Below, in pieces: positions 53,419 to 62,705 of a stretch of 64,000 bases of DNA; position 1 is the stretch's first letter; every line of letters begins with the position of its first letter. A program made the position numbers and the translations under genes. The notes beneath the pieces are model-generated. The model ran no database searches. It was not told where the DNA came from and saw nothing but the letters and a program-made list of their open reading frames with translations. This stretch comes from Bacillota bacterium (GTDB lineage Bacteria > Bacillota > Clostridia > Acetivibrionales > JANLFN01), in the NCBI GenBank assembly GCA_023397675.1, contig JAEWTV010000031.1, positions 104,289-168,288 of the forward strand, in the 5' to 3' direction.

Positions 53419-54474
53419 ATGTTTTTGGATGATAGGAAAAAGAGAATACTCCGGGCTATTATCGACGATTACATCGACACTGCGGAGCCTATTGGTTCAA
53501 GAACTATTGCCAGAAAGCATGAACTTGGCTTAAGTTCTGCAACTATAAGAAACGAGATGGCTGACCTGGAGGAAATGGGATATCTTGCCCAGCCTCATAC
53601 TTCTGCCGGAAGAGTTCCTTCAGACAGAGGCTATAGATTATACGTAGATCAATTAATGCAGCTTAAGGATTTATCAATTGGTGAAATTGAAGAAATCCGG
53701 GAGGCTATGGAAATAAAAATCAACGAGCTTAGCCAGCTTATACGGCAGGCTTCGGTAATTATGTCAAAAGTAACCAAGTATACTTCGATGGCAATTACGC
53801 CGCAGATGAAGAAAAGCATGGTCAAAGCTGTACAGGTTGTTCCTGTAGAGCCGGGTAAAGCACTTGTTGTAGTAGTTACAAACGCAGGTGTTGTCAGAAA
53901 CAGCCTTATAAAGCTGCCTGATAATTTGCTTCCTGACTTCCTGATTCGAGTTTCCAACTCTTTGAATGAGAAGCTGAGCGGGCTTTCAATGGAACAAATA
54001 AGTTATCCTTTAATAAAGGAAACAGAACGTGAACTCGGCTTGTCAAGTGAAGCCCTGATGCCTATTCTGGACGGGGTTGCAGAATGTATTAGTCAAATTG
54101 ACAATTCAGAGATATATCTTGACGGAGCAACAAATATATTTAATTATCCTGAATTCAGGGATGTTATTAAGGCTAAGGATTTCCTCAATGTACTTGATGA
54201 AAAGCCGCTGATTCATCAGCTTTTAAGCGATATCAGCGATAATAATATAGATATTGATATTAAAATTGGATCTGAAAATCCCCTTGATGAGATTAAGGAC
54301 TGCAGTCTGGTTACTGCAACCTATAGCATTAATAACAGGGTTATAGGCTCAATTGGGGTAATCGGGCCAACCAGAATGGAATATCCTAAAGTTATAGCAT
54401 CGATGGATTATGTTAGAAAGAAAGTAAACCAGGAAATAAATAAACTTATGGGAACCGATCTTGACGGAAGCTAG
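53419..54474 (+). CDS. hrcA: Heat-inducible transcription repressor HrcA
   Basis: Repressor of the dnaK operon, acting at the CIRCE element just upstream. The 351-residue protein has the N-terminal winged helix (IGSRTIARKHELGLSSATIR) with the PHTSAGRVPSDRGYR segment, then a GAF-like domain. The ATG at 53419 follows AAAGGGGTG; GTG 53410 overlaps that site. First gene of hrcA-grpE-dnaK-dnaJ. Confidence 0.96.
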   Translation: MFLDDRKKRILRAIIDDYIDTAEPIGSRTIARKHELGLSSATIRNEMADLEEMGYLAQPHTSAGRVPSDRGYRLYVDQLMQLKDLSIGEIEEIREAMEIKINELSQLIRQASVIMSKVTKYTSMAITPQMKKSMVKAVQVVPVEPGKALVVVVTNAGVVRNSLIKLPDNLLPDFLIRVSNSLNEKLSGLSMEQISYPLIKETERELGLSSEALMPILDGVAECISQIDNSEIYLDGATNIFNYPEFRDVIKAKDFLNVLDEKPLIHQLLSDISDNNIDIDIKIGSENPLDEIKDCSLVTATYSINNRVIGSIGVIGPTRMEYPKVIASMDYVRKKVNQEINKLMGTDLDGS

Positions 54475-54522
54475 TATTTTAATATAAATTTTATCTTAAT
54501 TTAGGAGGCTTTAAAGAACACA

Positions 54523-55089
54523 ATGGCGAAATTTAAGGAATCTAAAGAGAAACAGGAAAGCATTGAGGATGCGGAAATAAATAGTGAACAGACATCGGAA
54601 GACGCCCCCGTTGATACTGAAGAAAATGATTCTGCTTTACTCAAAGAACAGCTTGCCGATAAGGAACAGAAATGTTCGGAATATCTAAATATGCTTCAAA
54701 GGACCGCTGCTGAATTTGACAATTTCAAAAAAAGAACAGCAAAGGAAAAGGAAGCAATATACAATGATGGTGTTAGCGATACTGTAAATGCTTTTTTACC
54801 TTTAATAGACAGCATGGAAAGGGCTGAAAAATCCTTTTCTGAAAGTGAGGACAAATCACTTAAAGAGGGTTTTGAACTCATAATGAGGCAGATGAAGGAA
54901 GCTATGAACAAGCTTGGTGTTAAGGAAATTAAAAGTGTAGGCGAACAGTTTGACCCTGAACTTCATAACGCCGTAATGCATATCGACGATGAAACATTCG
55001 GAGCAAACGAAATTGTTGAAGAATTCCAAAAGGGATACATTCTTGAAGAAAAAGTCGTAAGGCATAGTATGGTTAAGGTAGCGAATTAG
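54523..55089 (+). CDS. grpE: Nucleotide exchange factor GrpE
   Basis: Drives ADP release from DnaK. The 188-residue protein has an acidic N-terminal tail, a long coiled coil (about residues 45-95, with QRTAAEFDNFKKRTAKEKE) and the C-terminal beta domain (FDPELHNAVMHI). Normal length. AGGAGG precedes the ATG. Confidence 0.96.
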   Translation: MAKFKESKEKQESIEDAEINSEQTSEDAPVDTEENDSALLKEQLADKEQKCSEYLNMLQRTAAEFDNFKKRTAKEKEAIYNDGVSDTVNAFLPLIDSMERAEKSFSESEDKSLKEGFELIMRQMKEAMNKLGVKEIKSVGEQFDPELHNAVMHIDDETFGANEIVEEFQKGYILEEKVVRHSMVKVAN

Positions 55090-55148
55090 TTTGAAAAAAT
55101 AATTTTATATAAAAGAATCAAATAATAGAAGAAAGAGGGAATTACAAT

Positions 55149-57029
55149 ATGGCAAAAGTAATAGGTATAGATTTAGGTACAACAAATTCATGTGTAGCAG
55201 TTATGGAAGGCGGAGAGCCTGTAGTAATTCCTAATCAGGAAGGAAACAGAACAACACCATCTGTTGTTGCATTTTCAAAATCAGGTGAAAGACTTGTTGG
55301 TCAGGTAGCAAAAAGGCAGGCTATTACCAATCCTGAAAGGACCATAATATCAATTAAAAGAGATATGGGTACAGACAGGAAAGTTGCTATAGATGATAAG
55401 AAATACACACCACAGGAAATATCAGCAATGGTCCTTCAAAAGCTGAAATCAGATGCAGAGGCTTTTCTCGGTGAAACTATCACTCAGGCTGTTATAACAG
55501 TACCTGCATACTTCAGCGATTCTCAAAGACAGGCAACAAAGGATGCAGGAAAGATTGCCGGGCTTGAAGTACTCAGAATAATTAACGAGCCTACAGCTGC
55601 AGCACTTGCTTACGGACTTGACAAGGAACATGACCAGAAGATAATGGTATTTGACCTTGGCGGAGGTACCTTCGATGTATCCATACTTGAAATTGGAGAT
55701 GGTGTTTTCGAGGTTCTTGCAACAAATGGTAATAATAGACTCGGCGGAGATGATTTCGACCAGAAGGTAATGGACTATCTTGCAGAAACTTTTAAAAGAG
55801 AAAACGGTATTGATTTAAGAATAGATAAAACAGCACTTCAGAGACTTAAGGAAGCAGCAGAAAAAGCTAAGATTGAACTTTCAACTGTTGCATCAAGCAA
55901 TATTAATCTTCCATTTATAACTGCTGATGCATCAGGTCCAAAACACCTTGATATTACATTGACAAGAGCAAAATTTGATGAACTTACCGCTGATCTTGTT
56001 GAAAAAACAATGGTACCTACAAGACAGGCTTTGCAGGATGCAGGACTTTCACCTGATAAAATAGATAAGATATTACTGGTTGGTGGTTCCTCAAGAATTC
56101 CAGCAGTTCAGGAAGCGGTAAAAAAGTATCTTGGAAAAGAACCTTTTAAAGGTATTAACCCTGATGAATGTGTTGCTGTCGGAGCATCAATACAGGCCGG
56201 AGTACTTACCGGTGAAGTAAAGGATCTACTGCTTCTTGATGTTACTCCATTGTCACTTGGTATTGAGACCCTTGGAGGAGTTTGCACACGGTTAATAGAA
56301 AGAAATACTACAATACCTTCTAAGAAAAGCCAGGTGTTCTCTACAGCTGCTGATGGACAGACAAGTGTTGAAATCCACGTTCTGCAGGGCGAAAGAGAAA
56401 TGGCTCAGTATAACAAGACACTCGGAAGATTCCAGCTTACAGGAATTATGCCTGCACCAAGAGGAGTTCCGCAGATTGAAGTTTCATTTGATATTGATGC
56501 AAACGGTATCGTACATGTTTCTGCAAAGGATTTGGGTACAGGAAACGAGCAGAAGATTACTATAACTGCTTCAACCAACCTTTCAGATTCTGAAATAGAC
56601 AATGCTGTTAAAGAAGCAGAGAAATTTGCTGCTGAAGACAAAAAACGTAAAGAAGAGATTGAAATAAGAAATAACGCAGACTCAATGGTTTATCAGTCTG
56701 AAAAAACTATTAAAGACCTTGGAGACAAATTATCGGCTGATGATAAATCCAAAATTGAAGCAGAAATAAATAAGGTTAAGGAAGCTTTAAAAGGAACTGA
56801 CAATGAAGCAATCAAAGCGGCAACAGAAGCTTTGACACAGGCATTCTATGATGTTTCAGCAAAGATTTATCAGCAGAATCCAGGTGCGCAGGGTGCAAAT
56901 CCAGGTGCAGGATTCAACCCCGGAGCAGCAGGCTTTGATCCGGGACAACAGGCTGACGGAAATGCAGCAGGCGGTCAGGATAATGTTTATGATGCAGATT
57001 ATAAGGTTGTAGATGATGATAAGAAATAA
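55149..57029 (+). CDS. dnaK: Chaperone DnaK
   Basis: Hsp70 chaperone of 626 residues. The ATPase domain has IGIDLGTTNSCVAVMEGG, VITVPAYFSDSQRQATKDAG and FDLGGGTFDVSIL; the substrate domain and the helical lid follow, ending in a glycine/proline-rich tail (PGAQGANPGAGFNPGAAG) and DADYKVVDDDKK. An AGAGGGA site precedes the ATG. Confidence 0.98.
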   Translation: MAKVIGIDLGTTNSCVAVMEGGEPVVIPNQEGNRTTPSVVAFSKSGERLVGQVAKRQAITNPERTIISIKRDMGTDRKVAIDDKKYTPQEISAMVLQKLKSDAEAFLGETITQAVITVPAYFSDSQRQATKDAGKIAGLEVLRIINEPTAAALAYGLDKEHDQKIMVFDLGGGTFDVSILEIGDGVFEVLATNGNNRLGGDDFDQKVMDYLAETFKRENGIDLRIDKTALQRLKEAAEKAKIELSTVASSNINLPFITADASGPKHLDITLTRAKFDELTADLVEKTMVPTRQALQDAGLSPDKIDKILLVGGSSRIPAVQEAVKKYLGKEPFKGINPDECVAVGASIQAGVLTGEVKDLLLLDVTPLSLGIETLGGVCTRLIERNTTIPSKKSQVFSTAADGQTSVEIHVLQGEREMAQYNKTLGRFQLTGIMPAPRGVPQIEVSFDIDANGIVHVSAKDLGTGNEQKITITASTNLSDSEIDNAVKEAEKFAAEDKKRKEEIEIRNNADSMVYQSEKTIKDLGDKLSADDKSKIEAEINKVKEALKGTDNEAIKAATEALTQAFYDVSAKIYQQNPGAQGANPGAGFNPGAAGFDPGQQADGNAAGGQDNVYDADYKVVDDDKK

Positions 57030-57060
57030 AAACAATAATTTAATTTAATAAATTAACTGT

Positions 57061-57092
57061 AATAGTCAAAGCCAAAAAAGGCTTTGACTATT
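57061..57092 (+). terminator. Hairpin between dnaK and dnaJ
   Basis: AATAGTCAAAGCC and GGCTTTGACTATT form a perfect 13-bp stem with loop AAAAAA. There is no T-run after it, so it may act as an mRNA stabiliser or partial terminator that lowers dnaJ expression. Confidence 0.65.
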
Positions 57093-57208
57093 ATAAGTTT
57101 AGGTAATATAGGCTTTGAACCTTAAATTTTTAATTAGTTGTAAATTACAATGTTACTTTGTTATAATATTTCAGGTATAGATAAGCTTTAGAAGCGAGGT
57201 TGATTTAA

Positions 57209-58357
57209 TTGGCTGACAAAAGAGATTATTATGAGGTTTTGGGCATTGATAAAAGCTCATCCGATGCAGATATAAAGAAAGCATACAGAAAAATGGCAAA
57301 GCAGTATCATCCAGATGTTAATCCGGGTGATAAGGCTGCTGAGGCTAAATTCAAAGAAGTGAATGAAGCATATGAGATGCTCAGCGATCCTCAAAAGCGT
57401 GCAAGGTACGATCAATATGGGCACGCGGGCACTGACCCTAACGGGTTTGGCGGATTTGATGGCGGTGGCTTTGGAGGTTTCGATTTCGGTGGTATAGGAG
57501 ACATTTTCGAATCCTTCTTTGGAGGAAGCGGGTTTGGAGGAAGGTCTTCCAAGTCAAAACGAGGGCCTCAAAAAGGTGCAGATCTTAAATATGCTGTTGA
57601 AATTGCTTTTGAAGAGGCAGCTTTTGGTGTTGAAAGAGAAATAAACATTAACCGTATGGAAAATTGTGCTACATGTAACGGCACCGGAGCAAAACCGGGT
57701 ACTTCAGCTTCTACTTGTAAGCACTGTAATGGAACAGGCCAGGTTCAGGTAAAGCAAAGTACACCGTTTGGACAGTTCGTAAATGTTAAGACCTGTGATG
57801 TTTGTCACGGGGAAGGCAGAATTATAACTGATCCCTGCACCTCTTGCAGCGGAAAAGGAAAAATAAGAAAAAGTGTAAAGATCAAAGTCAATATTCCAGC
57901 CGGCATAGATGACGGGCAGACAATTTCGCTCAGAGGCGAAGGCGAGCCCGGAACAAGAGGAGGCCCGGCGGGTGATTTATATATTACTGTAAGAGTGAAA
58001 CCACATGTTTTATTCCAGAGGCAGGGTACCGACGTAGTGTGTGATATTCCCATAACCTTTGTTCAGGCTGCTTTGGGGGCTGAAATAGAGGTTCCGACTC
58101 TTGATGGAAAAGTAAGGTATACCGTACCGGAGGGCACTCAAACTGCTACCGTTTTCAGACTTAAGGGAAAGGGAATACCCTTTATAAGGGGCGGCGGACG
58201 CGGTGACCAATATGTCAGAGTAAACATTGAGGTGCCAAAAAAGCTTAACGAGAAACAAAAAGCTATTCTCCGTGAGTTTTCAGAACAGCTTGGAGACGAT
58301 GCTCATGAGCAAAGAAAAGGCTTTTTTGAAAAGATGAAAGATGCATTGGGGATGTAA
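57209..58357 (+). CDS. dnaJ: Chaperone DnaJ
   Basis: Hsp40 co-chaperone of DnaK. The 382-residue protein has the J-domain (YYEVLGIDKSSSDADIKKAY, HPD at about 35-37), a Gly/Phe-rich region (FGGFDGGGFGGFDFGG), four CxxCxGxG zinc motifs and two C-terminal beta domains. A TTG start follows GAGG. It is separated from dnaK by 179 bases with a stable hairpin. Confidence 0.96.
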   Translation: MADKRDYYEVLGIDKSSSDADIKKAYRKMAKQYHPDVNPGDKAAEAKFKEVNEAYEMLSDPQKRARYDQYGHAGTDPNGFGGFDGGGFGGFDFGGIGDIFESFFGGSGFGGRSSKSKRGPQKGADLKYAVEIAFEEAAFGVEREININRMENCATCNGTGAKPGTSASTCKHCNGTGQVQVKQSTPFGQFVNVKTCDVCHGEGRIITDPCTSCSGKGKIRKSVKIKVNIPAGIDDGQTISLRGEGEPGTRGGPAGDLYITVRVKPHVLFQRQGTDVVCDIPITFVQAALGAEIEVPTLDGKVRYTVPEGTQTATVFRLKGKGIPFIRGGGRGDQYVRVNIEVPKKLNEKQKAILREFSEQLGDDAHEQRKGFFEKMKDALGM

Positions 58358-58440
58358 AACAAGTTGACAGTTGACTATAAGAGGACAGTTAAAAGTAAGT
58401 GTACAATTTACAATGTACAGTTTACAGTTAAAAAACAGTG
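58358..58440. repeat. TACAG-type intergenic repeat (copy 3)
   Basis: GTTGACAGTTGACTATAAGA, then GTGTACAATTTACAATGTAC and AGTTTACAGTTAAAAAAC, lie between dnaJ and prmA. It is a short copy without an inverted partner. Confidence 0.72.
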
Positions 58441-58497
58441 ATAAGTTTAAAGTAAAGCAAAAGATATATAATAGATTAAAAATGGAGAGCGGAAAAA

Positions 58498-59442
58498 ATG
58501 AAATGGACTGAAGTTAAGATTACGACTACCGGAGAAGCAAGTGATGCGGTTTCCGAGATGCTGATGACGTTAGGAGCCAACGGTGTCGCAATTGATGACC
58601 CTGATGATATAAGGATTGAAATAGCAAAACCAAACACCCTTGATTATGCAGACGAGGAATTTGTAAACTCTCTGGGTAGTGATGTCGTAATAAAAGCCTA
58701 CTTCTCCGAGGACAAAAATTCTTCTGAAATACTGATGCTGGCAAAGGAAAAAATGGCTGTTATATCAGAATTCCTTGATACAGGAAGTTATAAGGTTGAA
58801 ACGGCCAATCTAGATGAGGAAGACTGGGCAAACAATTGGAAGAAGTATTACAAACCTGTTCATATAACCGAAAAGGTTGTTATAAAACCTTCCTGGGAAG
58901 AATATGATGCCAGAGACAGGGAAATCGTAATTGAAATAAACCCAGGAATGGCTTTTGGAACTGGAACGCATGAAACAACGCGGCTATGTATTCAAATGCT
59001 TGAAAAATATTTAAATCCTGGTGATAGTGTTCTTGATGCAGGCTGTGGAACCGGGGTACTGGCTATTACGGCTGCAAAGCTTGGCGCTTCACGTATAACA
59101 GCATTTGACATTGATGAAGTAGCCGTTAGGGTTACAAAAGAAAATTGTGAATTAAACAAAGTTTCAGATAAGATTGACAGTTTTTCAGGGGAACTAAAGA
59201 ACGTTCAGCCTGTTAAATATGATGTGGTAATAGCTAATATTATTGCGAATGTGATAATTAGCATTTCAGCTGATATAAAAAAGTATATTAAAAAAGATGG
59301 TATTTTCATTACTTCAGGTATTATAAAGGAAAGAAAACAGGAAGTTCTTGATACCTATACAAAACTCGGTTTTAAATGTGAAAGCATTGTTGAACTGGGA
59401 GAATGGACGGCGATTGCGTTAAGATGCCAAGATTCTTTGTAG
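58498..59442 (+). CDS. prmA: Ribosomal protein L11 methyltransferase
   Basis: Methylates ribosomal protein L11. The 314-residue protein has the substrate-recognition N-terminal domain and a SAM-binding domain with PGMAFGTGTHETTRLC, LDAGCGTGVLAI and the VIANIIANV catalytic-region motif. GGAG precedes the ATG. It overlaps rsmE by 19 bases. Confidence 0.95.
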   Translation: MKWTEVKITTTGEASDAVSEMLMTLGANGVAIDDPDDIRIEIAKPNTLDYADEEFVNSLGSDVVIKAYFSEDKNSSEILMLAKEKMAVISEFLDTGSYKVETANLDEEDWANNWKKYYKPVHITEKVVIKPSWEEYDARDREIVIEINPGMAFGTGTHETTRLCIQMLEKYLNPGDSVLDAGCGTGVLAITAAKLGASRITAFDIDEVAVRVTKENCELNKVSDKIDSFSGELKNVQPVKYDVVIANIIANVIISISADIKKYIKKDGIFITSGIIKERKQEVLDTYTKLGFKCESIVELGEWTAIALRCQDSL

Positions 59443-60167
59443 ACCCTCAATTTATAGGGCCGGAAAGCATTACAATAGAGGGTGAAAATTATAACCATAT
59501 AAAGAACGTATTAAGGCTCAAGAAGGATGACGGAATTGTAGTCTGTAACGGCATTGGAACGGATTATATCGGGTATATAGAGGACTATGGACAGGGAACT
59601 GTTAAGGTCAAAATTTCTAAGACTGAACAGAATAAGACAGAACCACCGGTCTGTGTTACCCTTTATCAGGGATTACCCAAAGCCGATAAAATGGAATACA
59701 TAATTCAGAAGTCTGTGGAACTTGGGATTTGCAGAATTGTTCCTGTTATTACAGGGAGAACGATTGTAAAGCTTGACGGGGTAAAAGACGCGGAAAAGAA
59801 AACCTCTCGATGGCAGAAAATTGCATATGAAGCAGCTAAACAATCAAATAGAGGAGTAATACCTTCTGTAGAAGTACCTGTCTCTTTTAAGGAAGCTTTA
59901 AGCAGCTTGAAAGCAGGCGAGTTCAATTTGATTCCTTATGAAAATGAAAGGGAAGCAAATTTGAAGTCTTTCCTGACGGGTGCTGCCGGTCATAAGCATA
60001 TTTCTTTCTTTATAGGACCTGAAGGTGGTTTTACAGAGGAAGAGGTCGATATGGCTAAAAAAGCAGGAGTAATTTCCGTATCTCTTGGACCAAGAATTTT
60101 AAGAACCGAAACTGCAGGTATTTCTCTTTTGTCAATTGTTATGTATGAACTTGGTGACATGGGCTAA
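59424..60167 (+). CDS. rsmE: 16S rRNA m3U1498 methyltransferase
   Basis: SPOUT-class enzyme that methylates N3 of U1498 in 16S rRNA. The ATG at 59424 gives the usual N-terminus MPRFFVDP and 247 residues; an in-frame ATG at 59403 is possible. An N-terminal PUA-like domain (HIKNVLRLKKDD) is followed by the trefoil-knot motifs IGPEGGFTEEE and SLGPRILRTETA. It follows prmA with an overlap, suggesting coupled translation. Confidence 0.94.
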   Translation: MPRFFVDPQFIGPESITIEGENYNHIKNVLRLKKDDGIVVCNGIGTDYIGYIEDYGQGTVKVKISKTEQNKTEPPVCVTLYQGLPKADKMEYIIQKSVELGICRIVPVITGRTIVKLDGVKDAEKKTSRWQKIAYEAAKQSNRGVIPSVEVPVSFKEALSSLKAGEFNLIPYENEREANLKSFLTGAAGHKHISFFIGPEGGFTEEEVDMAKKAGVISVSLGPRILRTETAGISLLSIVMYELGDMG

Positions 60168-60176
60168 AATAGCTTT

Positions 60177-60202
60177 AAAAGGTGCGTAAGCACCTTTTAT
60201 AA
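60177..60202 (+). terminator. Terminator after rsmE
   Basis: AAAAGGTGC and GCACCTTTT pair around GTAA, next to TATAA. Confidence 0.8.
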
Positions 60203-60319
60203 TGTGTATGGGTATTAAATTAAGAAAACTTATTAATTAAGAGTGTAAAAAAACGAGTAAACACGAGAAAAAACGATTATAATATATAAAAATTCAAAAA
60301 ACGGCTTTAATTTATAATT

Positions 60320-60333
60320 ATTTGTGTTATAAT
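60320..60333 (+). promoter_or_regulatory. Candidate promoter of the yicC operon
   Basis: An extended -10 box, TGTTATAAT (60325-60333), has only a weak -35. It lies about 80 bases before yicC, in a very AT-rich stretch. Confidence 0.5.
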
Positions 60334-60411
60334 ACATAAGTAATATTTTTACCAATATAGTGTTGTGTACTTAATAAATAACAGCAGATAGGTTAAGGAT
60401 GAAAATAGCAT

Positions 60412-61290
60412 ATGACTAGAAGTATGACAGGGTTTGGCAGGGGAGAATTTAAAAGTGAAAAACAGGATTTTCTTATTGAAATAAAAACTGTTAATCACAG
60501 ATACAGCGATCTTTTTTTAAAGCTTCCAAGACAGTTATCTTTTCTCGAGGACAAAGTCCGCGAAACAATAAGTAAAAGTATTTCAAGAGGAAAAATTGAT
60601 GTCTATGTTTCATATGGTGAACATGGAGATGATTCAAGAAGCGTTCAGCTTGATGAGCCTCTTGCAAAAGCTTATATCAAATCTATTGAAACTTTAAGGG
60701 ACAATTTTAATCTGAGGGATGATATTTCGGTTTCACTTGTAGCACGTTTCCCTGATGTATTAAAAATTGAAAAGACTGAGGTTGATGAGGACGAAACCTG
60801 GCAGGGATTTAAAAAGGCCCTCGATGCATCACTTGATTCTCTTGTCAAAATGCGTGAGGTTGAGGGAGAAGGCCTTAAAAACGATATGATTGAAAGAGCC
60901 TCATATATAAAAAGTATTGTAAAAATAATTGAGGACTATTCTCCACAAGTAGTTAGGGACTATAAACAAAAGCTTGAAAACAGGCTTAAAGAACTTCTTG
61001 ACCAACAGGTTGTTGATGAAAGCAGAATAGCAATGGAAGTTGCAATTTTTGCTGACAGGTGCAGTATAAACGAAGAGCTTGTAAGGCTAAACAGCCATAT
61101 AAAACAGTTTAAACAAACTCTTGACATGGATCAGCCTGTAGGAAGAAAGCTGGATTTTATTGTTCAGGAGATGAATAGGGAAATTAATACTATTGGTTCA
61201 AAGGCAAATGATATAGAAATAGCAAAACATGTTGTTGAAATTAAGAGTGAAATAGAAAAAATTCGTGAACAGGTACAGAATATTGAATAA
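60412..61290 (+). CDS. yicC: YicC-family endoribonuclease
   Basis: The 292-residue protein starts with the hallmark MTRSMTGFGRGEF and ends with the conserved block GRKLDFIVQEMNREINTIGS, then IKSEIEKIREQVQNIE. YicC proteins are RNases linked to stationary-phase RNA turnover. It is followed by remA, gmk and rpoZ, the usual Firmicute order. Confidence 0.93.
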   Translation: MTRSMTGFGRGEFKSEKQDFLIEIKTVNHRYSDLFLKLPRQLSFLEDKVRETISKSISRGKIDVYVSYGEHGDDSRSVQLDEPLAKAYIKSIETLRDNFNLRDDISVSLVARFPDVLKIEKTEVDEDETWQGFKKALDASLDSLVKMREVEGEGLKNDMIERASYIKSIVKIIEDYSPQVVRDYKQKLENRLKELLDQQVVDESRIAMEVAIFADRCSINEELVRLNSHIKQFKQTLDMDQPVGRKLDFIVQEMNREINTIGSKANDIEIAKHVVEIKSEIEKIREQVQNIE

Positions 61291-61327
61291 TTACTTTGGA
61301 ATTAATATATATGGGAGGGAAAATTAA

Positions 61328-61603
61328 ATGAAATTAATCAACATAGGATTTGGCAATATAGTTTCTGCAAACAGACTCGTTGCAATCGTCAGTCCTGAAT
61401 CTGCACCAATAAAAAGAATAATACAGGAAGCAAGAGACAGAGGAATGCTCATAGATGCAACCTACGGCAGAAGAACCCGTGCGGTAATAATCACCGATAG
61501 TGACCACATAATATTATCTGCAGTACAACCTGAAACTGTAGCTCACAGACTGAATGTAAAAGAAGACGATGGCGAAGATGAAATAATCGAGAGTGACGAC
61601 TAG
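61328..61603 (+). CDS. remA: RemA-like regulator
   Basis: The 91-residue protein has the conserved core INIGFGNIVSANRLVAIVSP and RRTRAVIITDSDHIILSA. In Bacillus, RemA is a DNA-binding activator of biofilm matrix and osmoprotection genes; in clostridia its targets are unknown. GGGAGG precedes the ATG, and the stop codon lies in the gmk ribosome binding site. Confidence 0.9.
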   Translation: MKLINIGFGNIVSANRLVAIVSPESAPIKRIIQEARDRGMLIDATYGRRTRAVIITDSDHIILSAVQPETVAHRLNVKEDDGEDEIIESDD

Positions 61604-61613
61604 GAGGCCCAAA

Positions 61614-62237
61614 ATGAACCGTAAAGGTTTATTGGTAGTTCTTTCAGGACCTTCGGGCTCCGGAAAAGGAACTTTGCTTAAACGTGTGAGGGAAGAATAT
61701 GAAAATATAAGGTTTTCCATTTCAGCAACAACACGAAGTCCTAGAGAAGGTGAAGTAGATGGAAAAAACTATTTTTTCGTTACCGCCGAACAGTTTAAAT
61801 CAATGATAGATAATGATAAGCTTGTTGAATGGGTTGAGTATTGCGGAAATTACTACGGTACACCCAGACAATATGTCGAAGAGTCTACAAGTCAGGGCTT
61901 TGACATCCTACTTGAAATTGAAGTTGAAGGTGCGTTAAACATAATAAAAAAATACCCTGATTGTGTATCGGTTTTTATACTTCCGCCATCCTTTGAAGAA
62001 CTCCGTAGAAGAATCGAAGGCAGGGGTACTGAAAAGCCTGATGTTATTGACCGCAGACTCGAAAGGGCAAAGAATGAATTGAAATTTGTTAATCATTATG
62101 ATTATGTAGTCATAAATGACAACCTTGAGGAAGCAGCCTCGGAAATAATAAATATTCTTAGTGCTGAAAAGCTTAAATTCAGCAGGAATCAAAACATTTT
62201 AGAATCAATAGGTATTAAATCACAGGAGGGATTTTAA
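61614..62237 (+). CDS. gmk: Guanylate kinase
   Basis: Converts GMP to GDP. The 207-residue protein has the P-loop GPSGSGKGTL, the GMP-binding SATTRSPREGEVDG and the lid RRIEGRGTEKPD. The ATG at 61614 follows AGGAGG; the earlier GTG overlaps remA. Confidence 0.95.
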   Translation: MNRKGLLVVLSGPSGSGKGTLLKRVREEYENIRFSISATTRSPREGEVDGKNYFFVTAEQFKSMIDNDKLVEWVEYCGNYYGTPRQYVEESTSQGFDILLEIEVEGALNIIKKYPDCVSVFILPPSFEELRRRIEGRGTEKPDVIDRRLERAKNELKFVNHYDYVVINDNLEEAASEIINILSAEKLKFSRNQNILESIGIKSQEGF

Positions 62238-62450
62238 ATGTCAATGATTGAGCCTTCTATAGGTGAACTTATGAAAAGGGTAGATAGCAGGTATACACTT
62301 GTAGTAGAATCTGCAAAAAGGGCACGTCAGCTTTCCGAAGGTGCACACAAGCTTACAAAATGTGCTTCTGAAAAACCGGTTACAATAGCAGTAAATGAAA
62401 TCTATGAAGATAAGATTACATATGTAAGGACAAGAAGCGGAATAAAATAG
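62238..62450 (+). CDS. rpoZ: RNA polymerase omega subunit
   Basis: The 70-residue omega subunit helps assemble RNA polymerase. MIEPSIGELMKRVDSRYTLV and AKRARQL match the family; the length is normal. It starts at the base after the gmk stop codon, behind AGGAGGG. Confidence 0.93.
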   Translation: MSMIEPSIGELMKRVDSRYTLVVESAKRARQLSEGAHKLTKCASEKPVTIAVNEIYEDKITYVRTRSGIK

Positions 62451-62692
62451 TTTACAGTTGACAGAGGACAAGAGGACAGTTAAAGGCAGTTTACAATTTA
62501 CAGTGTACAATGTACAGTTAAAAAGCGTAAATGTAAAAGATAAAAGTTTAAAGAGCGTGGGTTATATTGGACAAGTGACAGCCATAGGCTGGCGTTTGTC
62601 CAATCTTTAATTCTTGTGATGTTTTATCTGTAAATTGAAATTCATTAATTTTTTAACTGTAAACTGTAAATTGCACACTGTAAACTGATATT
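62449..62692. repeat. TACAG-type intergenic repeat with inverted partner (copy 4)
   Basis: AGTTTACAGTTGACAGAGGA and CAGTTTACAATTTACAGTGT units (62450-62521) stand after rpoZ, and the reverse complement (TTTTTTAACTGTAAACTGTA, CACACTGTAAACT) stands at 62649-62689 before coaBC. Together with the hairpin at 62567-62603 the element could fold into a branched structure. It is the best-formed copy. Confidence 0.78.
62567..62603 (+). terminator. Hairpin inside the repeat, possible rpoZ terminator
   Basis: TTGGACAA and TTGTCCAA close a stem that continues to AGCC/GGCT with loop ATA and one mismatch. It is followed by TCTTTAATTCTT. It may end the yicC-rpoZ operon. Confidence 0.6.
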
Positions 62693-62705
62693 TGGAGGTG
62701 AGGAA

